Assembly: GCF_001956215.1 (NCBI RefSeq)
Contig: NZ_MRTQ01000007.1
Span: forward strand, 1 to 64,000
Direction: 5' to 3'
Source of the DNA: Paenibacillus sp. FSL R5-0490
GTDB taxonomy: Bacteria > Bacillota > Bacilli > Bacillales > Cytobacillaceae
DNA length: 64,000 nucleotides
Shown: positions 54,698-62,789 of the stretch, piece after piece
Layout of the letters: every line of letters begins with the position of its first letter
Position numbering within the stretch: the stretch's first letter is position 1
The notes under the pieces: model-generated
What the model was told of the DNA's origin: nothing
What the model saw: only the letters and a program-made list of their open reading frames with translations
The model's database searches: none
Made by a program: the position numbers and the translations under genes

Positions 54698-54723
54698 TGA
54701 AACTTTTTTGAATTTCACCCGTA
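54698..54723 (+). promoter_or_regulatory. Consensus sigma-W-type promoter
   Basis: TGAAAC (54698-54703), exactly 16 bp, then CGTA (54720-54723). This equals the B. subtilis sigma-W consensus. It lies 39 bp before the start of the 560-residue membrane protein gene. Confidence 0.75.
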
Positions 54724-54761
54724 AAGGATTGTAACGACCTTATTGTTAGGAGAGATTCATA

Positions 54762-56444
54762 ATGGGAAATATATTTATTTTTTCACTCATCGCCGGACTG
54801 GCGATTTCGATCCTGCTGATTCCGTTCAGCTATAAACCGAAGGCGAAGGAAAAGGAAGGAAGGAAACTGGGAACCGGAATCATGGCCGCCACCGCAGCTG
54901 TATCTGTGCTGCTTGTTTTTGCCGTGTATTACCTCACCAATCTGGACCGGAACTTGACTAGTTTGTGGCTGTTTGCGGTTTTCGCTTCTGTAATGGGGGC
55001 TGTTTTCGCGACTGGCCGGGAGCGTATGATCAAAACAGGTGTGTTTGTCCTTAGTTTAGCTGCAGGAGCTTTCTTTCTGACAGCTTTCCTGTTTAATGCA
55101 GATGATAAATATGAAAGTGCCAAAATGAAGGAAAAAACGGAGATTGAAACATTTGATGAAAAAGAAACACCGGCGAGCGTGCCGCCTAAGTTTGCACGCA
55201 ATAAGATGAAGAAGGCTTTCGGGCAGGTCCCGAACACGAGTTATTATGAACTTGGCAGTCTGCAGATCCAGAAAGTCAATGGAGAGTATGTGTATATTGC
55301 GCCTGTAGAGTTTTCGGGCTTTTTTAAATGGTGGAATGGGAATAAGACACCAGGCTATTTTACAATTAGCGCGACTGATTCCTCAGCTAATCCAAAGTTT
55401 GTGAAAAGCGATATGGTGTACACGCCATCCTCTTATTTTAATAAAAATTTAGAGCGCCATATCCGGATGCAGTATCCGCAGGCCATTTTTTACGGAGATA
55501 TGCAGCTGGAAGTGAATGACGATGGAAAGCCGTTTTATATCCTTTCATATGGAGAGTTTATTTCGGCGAGGAATGGCTTTGAGGTTCAAGGGGTGGTCAT
55601 GGTTGACCCGCTGAACGGACAGACGAAGTCTTATAAACTTGCGGATGTGCCGGCCTTTATTGATGGAGCAGTTTCTCCTGAGACGGTCAGTCTGCAGAAC
55701 AGCTATTTCGGGAATTATGTCCATGGCTTCTGGAACAGCAAATTCGGAAAGTCAGATGTAAGGCTTCCATCTGATGAAGGAACAGAAGCCAATGTGAGCC
55801 CTATTTTTGATGAAAATGGCGACATGTACTACTTCACTGATTTTACGAGTCCAAAAGAAGGCGTTGATTCAATGCTTGGCTATTCTCTGACAAATTCAAG
55901 GACAGGCGAAGCGACCTTCTTTACAGGCAATCTTGAAGAATCTTATATGGATTCGCAGGGTGCCCTCCAGATTATCGAGAAAAAATTCATCGAGAAGAAA
56001 TGGAGCGGGGAAATGCCTGTTCTGTATAACTTCTACGGGGAAGCAAGCTGGCTGACGCCTGTGCTTGATGCCAACGGATTCCTGCAGAACTACTTCATTG
56101 TATCAGCTGCCAATCCGGAAATTTCCGCTTATGGAACGACGCCAAATGAAGCATTGCGTTTGTATAAAACTGCATTGCAGCGGGGCGGAGGCACAGTAGA
56201 CGGAAGCTCGAAGGCAGAGGAAAAACAGATAAGCGGCACTGTGGTGCGGGTGTACAAGGAGAAGTCCGGTGATTTTACGGTCGTATCATTCCTTCTGGAC
56301 AACCGGCAGAGCTATGTGGTTTCATCCGAAACCGTGCCGATGGCCATTTATCTGCAGGAAGGCGATCAGGTCAGCGTTAACTATCTGGATACAGGTGAGG
56401 CATTCCTGCCTGTGAAGGAAATGAGCATTAAAGGATTGGAATAG
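54762..56444 (+). CDS. Large membrane protein of unknown function behind a sigma-W-type promoter
   Basis: 560 residues. The first 120 carry four hydrophobic segments (about 4-22, 39-60, 66-82, 90-110). A Lys/Glu-rich linker follows, then about 370 residues of beta-rich extracytoplasmic sequence with recurrent Tyr/Phe/Gly (YVYIAPVEFSGFFKWW, YFTISATD, MYYFTDFTS). The last 80 residues (ISGTVVRVYKEKSGDFTVVSFLL onward) look like a small OB-like domain. I do not recognise the family. The promoter suggests a role in cell-envelope stress. AGGAGA precedes the ATG. Confidence 0.75.
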   Translation: MGNIFIFSLIAGLAISILLIPFSYKPKAKEKEGRKLGTGIMAATAAVSVLLVFAVYYLTNLDRNLTSLWLFAVFASVMGAVFATGRERMIKTGVFVLSLAAGAFFLTAFLFNADDKYESAKMKEKTEIETFDEKETPASVPPKFARNKMKKAFGQVPNTSYYELGSLQIQKVNGEYVYIAPVEFSGFFKWWNGNKTPGYFTISATDSSANPKFVKSDMVYTPSSYFNKNLERHIRMQYPQAIFYGDMQLEVNDDGKPFYILSYGEFISARNGFEVQGVVMVDPLNGQTKSYKLADVPAFIDGAVSPETVSLQNSYFGNYVHGFWNSKFGKSDVRLPSDEGTEANVSPIFDENGDMYYFTDFTSPKEGVDSMLGYSLTNSRTGEATFFTGNLEESYMDSQGALQIIEKKFIEKKWSGEMPVLYNFYGEASWLTPVLDANGFLQNYFIVSAANPEISAYGTTPNEALRLYKTALQRGGGTVDGSSKAEEKQISGTVVRVYKEKSGDFTVVSFLLDNRQSYVVSSETVPMAIYLQEGDQVSVNYLDTGEAFLPVKEMSIKGLE

Positions 56445-56450
56445 ATGCAA

Positions 56451-56484
56451 AAACACGATGAAGACAGTCTTCATCGTGTTTTTT
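56451..56484. terminator. Bidirectional terminator
   Basis: AAAACACGATGAAG and CTTCATCGTGTTTT arms around ACAGT, between the convergent membrane protein and RsbR genes. Confidence 0.92.
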
Positions 56485-56485
56485 A

Positions 56486-57331
56486 TTAACCTGCTATGAT
56501 GTTCGCTGATTTAATGGCACTCGATAGCGTGGATTTGATGCTGACATGATCAAAAGACAGCCCCAGCTGTACTGCGGTCTGGGCAATTTCCGGTCTTAAA
56601 CCGGAGATTGTGGTCTTTACGCCGATCAGGCTTAGCGCTTCGATCAGCTGGAATAGCTGATGAGCTACCATTGTATCGATCATGACTACTCCTGAAAGGT
56701 CAAGGAACAGCTGGTTGACGCCTAATTTATTGCATTGCTGCAGTGTATTTTCAAGCATGATTTTTGCTCGTGCTGTATCAATATCCCCGACAAGCGGCAG
56801 AAGTGCAATATCTTCTGTCAATGAAATGACCGGGGAGCTGAGCTCAAGAATTAAAGCCTGCTGAGCCTGCAGCCTCTTCTGGGAATGGTTATTATACTCT
56901 TCTGTGAACCAGGTAACTACTTCCCCAATGGTTCTGATGATCATCCTGCGCCATAAGGCGATTTGTTTGTCATCATATTGGCCCTGATTGGTTTCAAGGA
57001 ACTGCTCAAGCAGGTTTAAATACTGTTCCTGAGTGTTAAAGAACTCCTTGAGGATCATCTCAAGAGGGGTGCGGAGATGTTCATCATCCTGCGCCACTTT
57101 GACAATCCAGACTTCCAAATCATTAAAGAACGCTTCTTCTTCTTTATGGAAGACTTCGGAGAACTGCTTGTGGAATTCATAATTTTGCTTTTTAACTTTT
57201 TCAATTACAGAGGGGTCTTCCGAGGTATAAATCCCTCCGCTTTCTTCTTTGTTCACTTTTTTATACCATTCTTCTGTTAAGTCCCATGTTTTCTCAAAGA
57301 AAAATTGATATAGATCATGATTACGATGCAT
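56486..57331 (-). CDS. rsbR: RsbR-family stressosome co-antagonist
   Basis: 281 residues. The N-terminal globin-like sensor half is followed by a STAS domain from about 165. Both phosphorylation sites known from RsbR are conserved: Thr186 (VGDIDTARA) and Thr220 (VMIDTMVAHQ). It is expected to assemble with RsbS and RsbT into the stressosome that activates sigma-B. No other rsb gene is in the window. GGGGAGAC precedes the ATG. The paralogue at 16827 lacks both threonines. Confidence 0.9.
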   Translation of the reverse strand: MHRNHDLYQFFFEKTWDLTEEWYKKVNKEESGGIYTSEDPSVIEKVKKQNYEFHKQFSEVFHKEEEAFFNDLEVWIVKVAQDDEHLRTPLEMILKEFFNTQEQYLNLLEQFLETNQGQYDDKQIALWRRMIIRTIGEVVTWFTEEYNNHSQKRLQAQQALILELSSPVISLTEDIALLPLVGDIDTARAKIMLENTLQQCNKLGVNQLFLDLSGVVMIDTMVAHQLFQLIEALSLIGVKTTISGLRPEIAQTAVQLGLSFDHVSIKSTLSSAIKSANIIAG

Positions 57332-57413
57332 GCCCGTCTCCCCTAACCGAACTGTTATTACAATATTTTTATTTTAACCGAAGAGAAATAAAGTGTCACT
57401 TTTAAGCTCCTAC

Positions 57414-58724
57414 CTATGTGTCGGCCAATTCCCTGCTGTTTGCATACTGATAGTCTGCCCCCTGGCTTGGAAGCATTATGCTGAAGACTGATGCGAATAC
57501 CAGAAGAATGATGGATGCAATGAAAGAGCTGTCATAGCTGCCTGTCAGATCAAATAATACACCAGGGACGAATGAACCAAGAGCTGAACCCAGCTGATGG
57601 CTCAAATAAATCCAGCCGATTACGGCTCCTGCGGACAGATGTTTGAAATATTCTGCAGCCAGTTTCATGGTTGGTGCGACGGTGGCAAAATTGACAATCC
57701 CAAAGCTGATAGCAAACAGAATGAGCAGATGGGACTGAGTGACAAAAAAGCCAAACAAGGAAGCATCATTTACGATGACGAGCAGAAGAACAATGGTTAA
57801 TGCCCGCACTCCATAGAGAAAGGCAAGGATTTTTCTGCAATTCCACTTGTCTGCGAGGAACCCCGAAACGACAGTTCCAAGAATATTAAAGCCGGCCAGC
57901 AGGCTGACAGCAGCTCCCGTTACGCCAGGCGAAAATCCGCAATATTGGGCAAAGGGAATCAGATGAGTATCCATCAGGCCAGTAGTGGTGACTCCGCACA
58001 CGAAAAACGGGAGCATGAGAAACAGGAATTCTTTCCGTTTTAAGAGCTGGAATATGGATATCGTTCCTTTTGGCGCTTCCTTTTTCCCCTGCTTCCCCTC
58101 CTCACTTACACTCACTTTTGCTCCATAAGCATCGATTTGCAGATCGGCCGGTTTCGAGCGGATAAAGAGCAAAAGCAGCGGGAAAATGATTACAATCAAA
58201 AAGGAGCCGAGCACAAATACGGTTGTCTTCCAGCCCAGCAGATTAATCAGGAATAAGGAAAGCGGGACGAGAATAAGCTGCCCTGCGGCTGTTCCTGCAG
58301 ACATCAGTCCCATTGCCATACCCTTTTTATCGGCAAACCAGGTCGCCACTGCCATCGTTCCCGCTACATTGGATGCACCCCCAAAGCCAACGGAGGCAAT
58401 CACGCCGTAGATGATCATCAGCTGGACGGGATTGGTGGTAAAAAAGGTCAGAAGCGTTGAAAATCCAATAATCAGGATACTGAAGGACAGAATATAACGG
58501 ATGCCGTATTTATCAATCAGCCGGCCGACATACGGCTGTGAAATGGCAAAAACAATATAGCTGACGAAAGCAATGAAGGAAATAACACTGCGATTAGCGG
58601 AAAACTCATGCTCCCAAGGCGCCATAAACGCGCCGAACGACAATCGGACACCCTGCGCTGCGAGCAAAGCCAAAAACGTCAGCACTAAAATTATCCACGC
58701 ATAATGAACCTTTAAGCGCTTCAC
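57414..58724 (-). CDS. MFS transporter, oxalate:formate antiporter (OFA)-like
   Basis: 436 residues from the GTG at 58724 (AAGAAGGG eight bases upstream). The open frame to 58793 would start inside the palindromic repeat and is rejected. Twelve membrane segments. The start WIILVLTFLALLAAQGVRLSFGAFM and the motif GRLIDKYGIRYIL near 85 fit OFA/monocarboxylate-type MFS proteins. The substrate is probably an organic acid. A 49-bp perfect palindrome lies in its leader and an operator-like palindrome about 150 bp upstream. The dct genes follow further upstream, so carboxylate transport is a plausible theme. Confidence 0.83.
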   Translation of the reverse strand: MKRLKVHYAWIILVLTFLALLAAQGVRLSFGAFMAPWEHEFSANRSVISFIAFVSYIVFAISQPYVGRLIDKYGIRYILSFSILIIGFSTLLTFFTTNPVQLMIIYGVIASVGFGGASNVAGTMAVATWFADKKGMAMGLMSAGTAAGQLILVPLSLFLINLLGWKTTVFVLGSFLIVIIFPLLLLFIRSKPADLQIDAYGAKVSVSEEGKQGKKEAPKGTISIFQLLKRKEFLFLMLPFFVCGVTTTGLMDTHLIPFAQYCGFSPGVTGAAVSLLAGFNILGTVVSGFLADKWNCRKILAFLYGVRALTIVLLLVIVNDASLFGFFVTQSHLLILFAISFGIVNFATVAPTMKLAAEYFKHLSAGAVIGWIYLSHQLGSALGSFVPGVLFDLTGSYDSSFIASIILLVFASVFSIMLPSQGADYQYANSRELADT

Positions 58725-58744
58725 GATGTAAACCCTTCTTTCCG

Positions 58745-58793
58745 GTGACAGGCACCTATACCAGTTGGGCCAACTGGTATAGGTGCCTGTCAC
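58745..58793. repeat. 49-bp perfect palindromic repeat, copy 1
   Basis: GTGACAGGCACCTATACC and further bases mirror exactly about a single central G, giving 24-bp arms. It lies in the leader of the OFA-like gene, 20 bp before the start codon. A transcript would form a very stable hairpin next to the ribosome site. Copy 2 is at 63841-63889. REP-like mobile palindrome is the likely class. Confidence 0.8.
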
Positions 58794-58875
58794 TGTTTTT
58801 TAAAAATAATATACCATATAATTTTTAAAACTTTCTAAATTTTGTTTACCTTTCGTGTTTATTCAACAATTTACT

Positions 58876-58899
58876 TTTCAATCAAACATTTGATTGAAA
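58876..58899. promoter_or_regulatory. 24-bp palindrome, TetR-type operator candidate
   Basis: TTTCAATCAAA, CA, TTTGATTGAAA: perfect 11-bp half-sites with a 2-bp centre. It shares TCAATCAAAC with the site at 25661-25680. The position about 150 bp upstream of the OFA-like gene suits an operator. Confidence 0.5.
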
Positions 58900-58978
58900 T
58901 GACATGAAAGCATTCTCATTTCTGATTTTTTCCCGGGAAATAGCTGCAGGAATTGTCGTCTGCACTGGGGGCTTTCGA

Positions 58979-59016
58979 CAAAAAAGGCCATTCCCTTAGC
59001 GGAGAATGGCCTTTCC
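58979..59016 (-). terminator. Terminator of dctA
   Basis: AAGGCCATTC and GAATGGCCTT arms around about ten bases, six T residues on the minus strand. Confidence 0.88.
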
Positions 59017-59018
59017 CT

Positions 59019-60308
59019 TTATACTGCCTGCTTTTGCTGTTCCTGCTTCATTAATTTCATATCACTGATGGCTTTCTTAGCTTTATTTTCATCAAACTCA
59101 TTTTCGCTCTTTGCTACAACCATTGTTGCGATTCCGTTTCCGATCAGGTTCACGATCGCTCTTCCTTCACTCATGAAACGGTCTACGCCAAGAAGAAGCG
59201 CCAATCCTTCTAGAGGAATAACCTGAAGGGCTGCAAGTGTAGAGGCCAATACGATAAATCCGCTGCCTGTTACTCCAGCTGCACCTTTTGAAGTCAGCAT
59301 CAGTACAAGCAGAATCGTAATCTGCTGGCCGATTGTCAGATCCACTCCGAACACTTGGGCTAAGAAGACAACCGCCATGGACAGATAGATGGATGTACCA
59401 TCCAGGTTAAAGGAGTAACCTGTTGGAATGACAAGGCCCACAACCGATTTGGAGCAGCCGATGCGCTCCATTTTATCCATCATTCTCGGAAGCACTGATT
59501 CTGAAGAACTTGTACCTAATACGATCAAAATTTCATCTTTGATGAACTTCAGATAATTCCATAAGCTGAATCCGTACATTTTGCAGATGATATTCAAAAC
59601 AACAAAGATAAATAAGAACATGGTCACATACACGGAAATCATCAGTTTACCAAGCGGTACAAGTGATGCCAGTCCGAAATGCCCAATTGTATAGGCCATG
59701 GCGCCAAATGCTCCAAGCGGGGCTGCCTTCATGACATAGCCGATGATTTTAAAGAAGACTAAGGACAGCTTATCCAAAAATTCAATGACGATTTTGCCCT
59801 TTTCACCAAGAGCCGCCAAGCCGACACCAAATAGAACAGAAAAGAATAAGACCTGCAGGATATCTCCTTTTGCAAAGGCATCCACCATGTTGGAAGGAAC
59901 AATATGTGTCACAAACTCAATCCAGTTGATGCCCTCTCCTCCATTGGATGTATACTGTGAAACATCTCCTTTTTCCAATTCATTAAAGTTCAGGCCTGCA
60001 CCTGGTTTAATGACATTAACGACGATCAGGCCGATCATTAAAGCAAGTGTAGTAACAACCTCAAAATAGATGAACGCTTTGCCGCCTACCTTGCCGACTT
60101 TTTTCATATCGCCCATTTTCGCGATTCCAAGGACGATGGTCAGGAAAATAATTGGGGCGATGACCATTTTGACTGCGTTGATAAAGGTGTCGCCGACCGG
60201 CTTCATTTCTTTTCCGACTTCCGGCCAAATCAGCCCGACCATAACACCGATAAAAATAGCCGTTAACACCTGAAAGGTTAGATTCTTATAAATCCGCTGC
60301 TTCTTCAC
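59019..60308 (-). CDS. dctA: C4-dicarboxylate:cation symporter (DAACS family)
   Basis: 429 residues. Family motifs include LGTSSSESVLPRMM near 275 (serine-rich hairpin), GYSFNLDGTSIY near 305 and TSKGAAGVTGSGFIVL near 345. It takes up succinate, fumarate or malate, and the neighbouring sensor and binding protein match B. subtilis DctP (YdbH) and its locus. The start is GTG at 60308 with GGGAGC ten bases upstream. A perfect cre site lies at 60353-60366, so CcpA repression is expected. Induction should come from DctS/DctR. Confidence 0.9.
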   Translation of the reverse strand: MKKQRIYKNLTFQVLTAIFIGVMVGLIWPEVGKEMKPVGDTFINAVKMVIAPIIFLTIVLGIAKMGDMKKVGKVGGKAFIYFEVVTTLALMIGLIVVNVIKPGAGLNFNELEKGDVSQYTSNGGEGINWIEFVTHIVPSNMVDAFAKGDILQVLFFSVLFGVGLAALGEKGKIVIEFLDKLSLVFFKIIGYVMKAAPLGAFGAMAYTIGHFGLASLVPLGKLMISVYVTMFLFIFVVLNIICKMYGFSLWNYLKFIKDEILIVLGTSSSESVLPRMMDKMERIGCSKSVVGLVIPTGYSFNLDGTSIYLSMAVVFLAQVFGVDLTIGQQITILLVLMLTSKGAAGVTGSGFIVLASTLAALQVIPLEGLALLLGVDRFMSEGRAIVNLIGNGIATMVVAKSENEFDENKAKKAISDMKLMKQEQQKQAV

Positions 60309-60352
60309 TCTAATCTCAGCTCCCTTTTTCTAACTATTCATTCTATTAGAAA

Positions 60353-60366
60353 TGATAGCGTTTTCA
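60353..60366 (-). promoter_or_regulatory. CcpA cre site upstream of dctA
   Basis: On the minus strand TGAAAACGCTATCA, matching TGNAARCGNWWWCA at every position, 45 bp before the GTG. Confidence 0.75.
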
Positions 60367-60430
60367 GATAAAAGAGAGAAGTTTATGGTCATAACGGATG
60401 TTTTGTTCATTTTGGTCTCAAGCAATGCAG

Positions 60431-61117
60431 CTAAACGATGACATACCGATTCACAGGTCTGCCCACGCCTCCGTACTGCACATCCAGCCGGATCGCACCG
60501 TTTTTTTCAAGATAATCAAGATAGCGGCGGGCGGTGACTCTGGCAATGCCGATGCCGTGCGCGACTTCTTCGGCAGAGCGGGGTTCGGTCTGCTGTTTCA
60601 TGAAAGCAGTAATTTCATTTAAGGTGAATTCATTCAGCCCTTTCGGCAGAACATTTACTTCTTTTTTCGCTTGCCTGGCATAAATCAGGGCATCAAGCTG
60701 TTCTTGTGACAGAGTGCCTGCTTCCTTCAGGCTCTCTCTGTAATGGCGGTATTTTTCGAGGGCCTGCTGGATCCTGTTCAGCTTAAAGGGCTTGATAATA
60801 TAATCCCTGGCGCCGTTTTGAAGCATCAGCTTAATGGTTTCCTTATCTTTTGCGGCAGAAACGACAATGACATCAGAATCAAGGTGCTGTTTTCTGAATT
60901 CCTGCAGAGTTTGAATACCATCTTTTTTCGGCATAAAAATATCTAAAATCACCAGATCAGGCTGCAGCTTTTTCGCCAGGGCAATGCCTTCCTCCCCATT
61001 CCCGGCCGCAGCAATGATTGTAAAGCCGGGCACACTTGCAATAAATTCTTTATTCACTTCCTGGACCATTGGGTCATCTTCAATCAGCAGCACACTGATT
61101 TCTTCTTTAACCGCCAT
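60431..61117 (-). CDS. dctR: Response regulator DctR (CitB family)
   Basis: 228 residues from the ATG at 61117 with GGAGGGAG upstream; the longer frame to 61282 lies inside dctS. The receiver domain has Asp59 (LVILDIFMPKKDG) and Lys in YIIKPFK. The C-terminal winged helix (about 165-228, EEVAHGIGIARVTARRYLDYL) is of the CitB/DcuR type. It should activate dctA in response to C4-dicarboxylates. It overlaps dctS by 11 bases. Confidence 0.93.
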   Translation of the reverse strand: MAVKEEISVLLIEDDPMVQEVNKEFIASVPGFTIIAAAGNGEEGIALAKKLQPDLVILDIFMPKKDGIQTLQEFRKQHLDSDVIVVSAAKDKETIKLMLQNGARDYIIKPFKLNRIQQALEKYRHYRESLKEAGTLSQEQLDALIYARQAKKEVNVLPKGLNEFTLNEITAFMKQQTEPRSAEEVAHGIGIARVTARRYLDYLEKNGAIRLDVQYGGVGRPVNRYVIV

Positions 61118-62708
61118 ATGATTCTCCCTCCGCTTCCATCGGAAAAACGATTGTAAACGAGGTTCCTTCACCCCTGTTTGATGAAACCTCGATCGCTCCT
61201 CCGCCTTTTTCTGCAATTTGTTTGACAAGGTAAAGCCCGTAGCCTGTCCCGCCAGATTTATTGGCGGTAAATCCTTTTTCATATATTTTCGGCATTATCG
61301 CCTCCTCTATCCCGCTGCCGTTATCTTCCACCAGTACCGCACAAATCTCATCCGTCTGTTCAATGCTGATGTCAATTTTTCTATCTTCACGTTCACTATG
61401 CTCAAAAGCCCCGAAAGCATTTTCAATCAGATTGCCCAGCAGCAAAACAAAGTCATGGTGATCCAGGTTGCTCGGAAACTCCTCCAGATTGCTGTTTGGG
61501 TCGATGACCACCGTGATGCCCAATTCCTTGCCGCGCCGTACTTTGCTTAATAAAAGCCCTGCAATGGCATCGTTCCTGATTTTATCGCTGAGGAAATTCG
61601 AAAGGTTTTCCTGCTCTTCAGACGCGTCGAAGGTCAGCTGTAACGCCTGGTCTGCTTTTCCAAGCTGAATCAATCCGGCTATGGTATGAAGCTTGTTCAT
61701 GTGTTCATGGTTCTGGACCCTGAGCGCCTCAACAAAGCTTTTTACGCCTGTCAGCTCTTCGGCCAATTTCGTAACTTCCGTGCGGTCCTGGAAGATGGCC
61801 ACAGCTCCGATTTTCTCATTGTCTTTCCGGATGGGAATTCTGGTGCTCAGGATGACCTTTCCGCTAACAATGATCTGTTCGTTATAGACAGCACGATTAC
61901 TTTCTACAATCTCGGGAAGCCTTGTGTCTTTTAGCACGTCTCTGATTTTTTTGCCTGCGACTTTGCCTGACACACTAAAAATTTTCTTTGCCTTTTCATT
62001 GAAAATCGTAATGTTTTCCTGGTTATCGATCGCGATTACGCCTTCGTTGATCGAATGGAAAGTGGCTGTCCTTTCCTCCAGCATCCGTTTGATTTCATGG
62101 GGCTCCAGCTGGAACATCTGCTTTTTAATATGATTGGCGAGCATTAAAGAGCCGATCAGTCCAAATATGAGCGTCAAAAGCACAATGATGCTGATCTCGT
62201 CTGCCAGATCTGTGATAATCTCCGTAATCGAAGGTATCTTATTGCCGACAACAACCACACCGATTTGATTGAGGCTTTCATCTTTAATCGGGATGAATGC
62301 GCGGATAAATTTGCCGACGTCTCCCTCAGCCTTGGAAAAATAAATATGCTCGGCAAAAGCAGGTTTCTCATCCTCACCTGATGAAGGCCTGCCGATCAGC
62401 TCCCTGACCGGATGGGAATAGCGGATACGCTCCATATTCATGATTACGATATAATCTGTTTCATTAATAATCCGGATTTCCTCTGCAACTTTGTTAACCG
62501 TCTTCCAGCCCTGCGGCTGCAGGATTCCTTTTTTCACATCTGACAGCTCTGCCACCGTTCTGGCGGTATTCATCGAGCGTATCCTCAGTTCCTTTTCTTC
62601 CTGCTCCTGGATGTTTGCAATCACGACCATCCCGCCAATCAATAAAGAAAAAATAACGACAGCATAAGACAATATGGTAATCTTCCAGCGGATGGGCATC
62701 TGATTCAC
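61107..62708 (-). CDS. dctS: C4-dicarboxylate sensor histidine kinase DctS (CitA/DcuS family)
   Basis: 533 residues. TM1 (about 9-31), an extracytoplasmic PDC/Cache sensor (about 32-170), TM2 (about 171-193), a cytoplasmic PAS domain (about 212-315), a phospho-acceptor region with His334 (RVQNHEHMNKLH), and HATPase_c (about 410-525). The CitA/DcuS architecture and synteny with a dicarboxylate transporter and binding protein identify it as DctS. The start is GTG at 62708 with GGGAGGG seven bases upstream. It is divergent from dctB with only 81 bp between starts. Confidence 0.92.
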   Translation of the reverse strand: MNQMPIRWKITILSYAVVIFSLLIGGMVVIANIQEQEEKELRIRSMNTARTVAELSDVKKGILQPQGWKTVNKVAEEIRIINETDYIVIMNMERIRYSHPVRELIGRPSSGEDEKPAFAEHIYFSKAEGDVGKFIRAFIPIKDESLNQIGVVVVGNKIPSITEIITDLADEISIIVLLTLIFGLIGSLMLANHIKKQMFQLEPHEIKRMLEERTATFHSINEGVIAIDNQENITIFNEKAKKIFSVSGKVAGKKIRDVLKDTRLPEIVESNRAVYNEQIIVSGKVILSTRIPIRKDNEKIGAVAIFQDRTEVTKLAEELTGVKSFVEALRVQNHEHMNKLHTIAGLIQLGKADQALQLTFDASEEQENLSNFLSDKIRNDAIAGLLLSKVRRGKELGITVVIDPNSNLEEFPSNLDHHDFVLLLGNLIENAFGAFEHSEREDRKIDISIEQTDEICAVLVEDNGSGIEEAIMPKIYEKGFTANKSGGTGYGLYLVKQIAEKGGGAIEVSSNRGEGTSFTIVFPMEAEGESYGG

Positions 62709-62789
62709 AAGGGGTCCCTCCCTTCTGTCTTTACGGATAGAATTCTTGTAAGTATGATAACATTAATAGTTTTAAAAAGGAGGATTCAA

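Noticed and set aside
58974..58981. Exact TTGTCGAA Spo0A box
   Set aside because: It sits in the upstream flank of the dctA terminator, where regulation is implausible; it illustrates that such 8-mers occur by chance.
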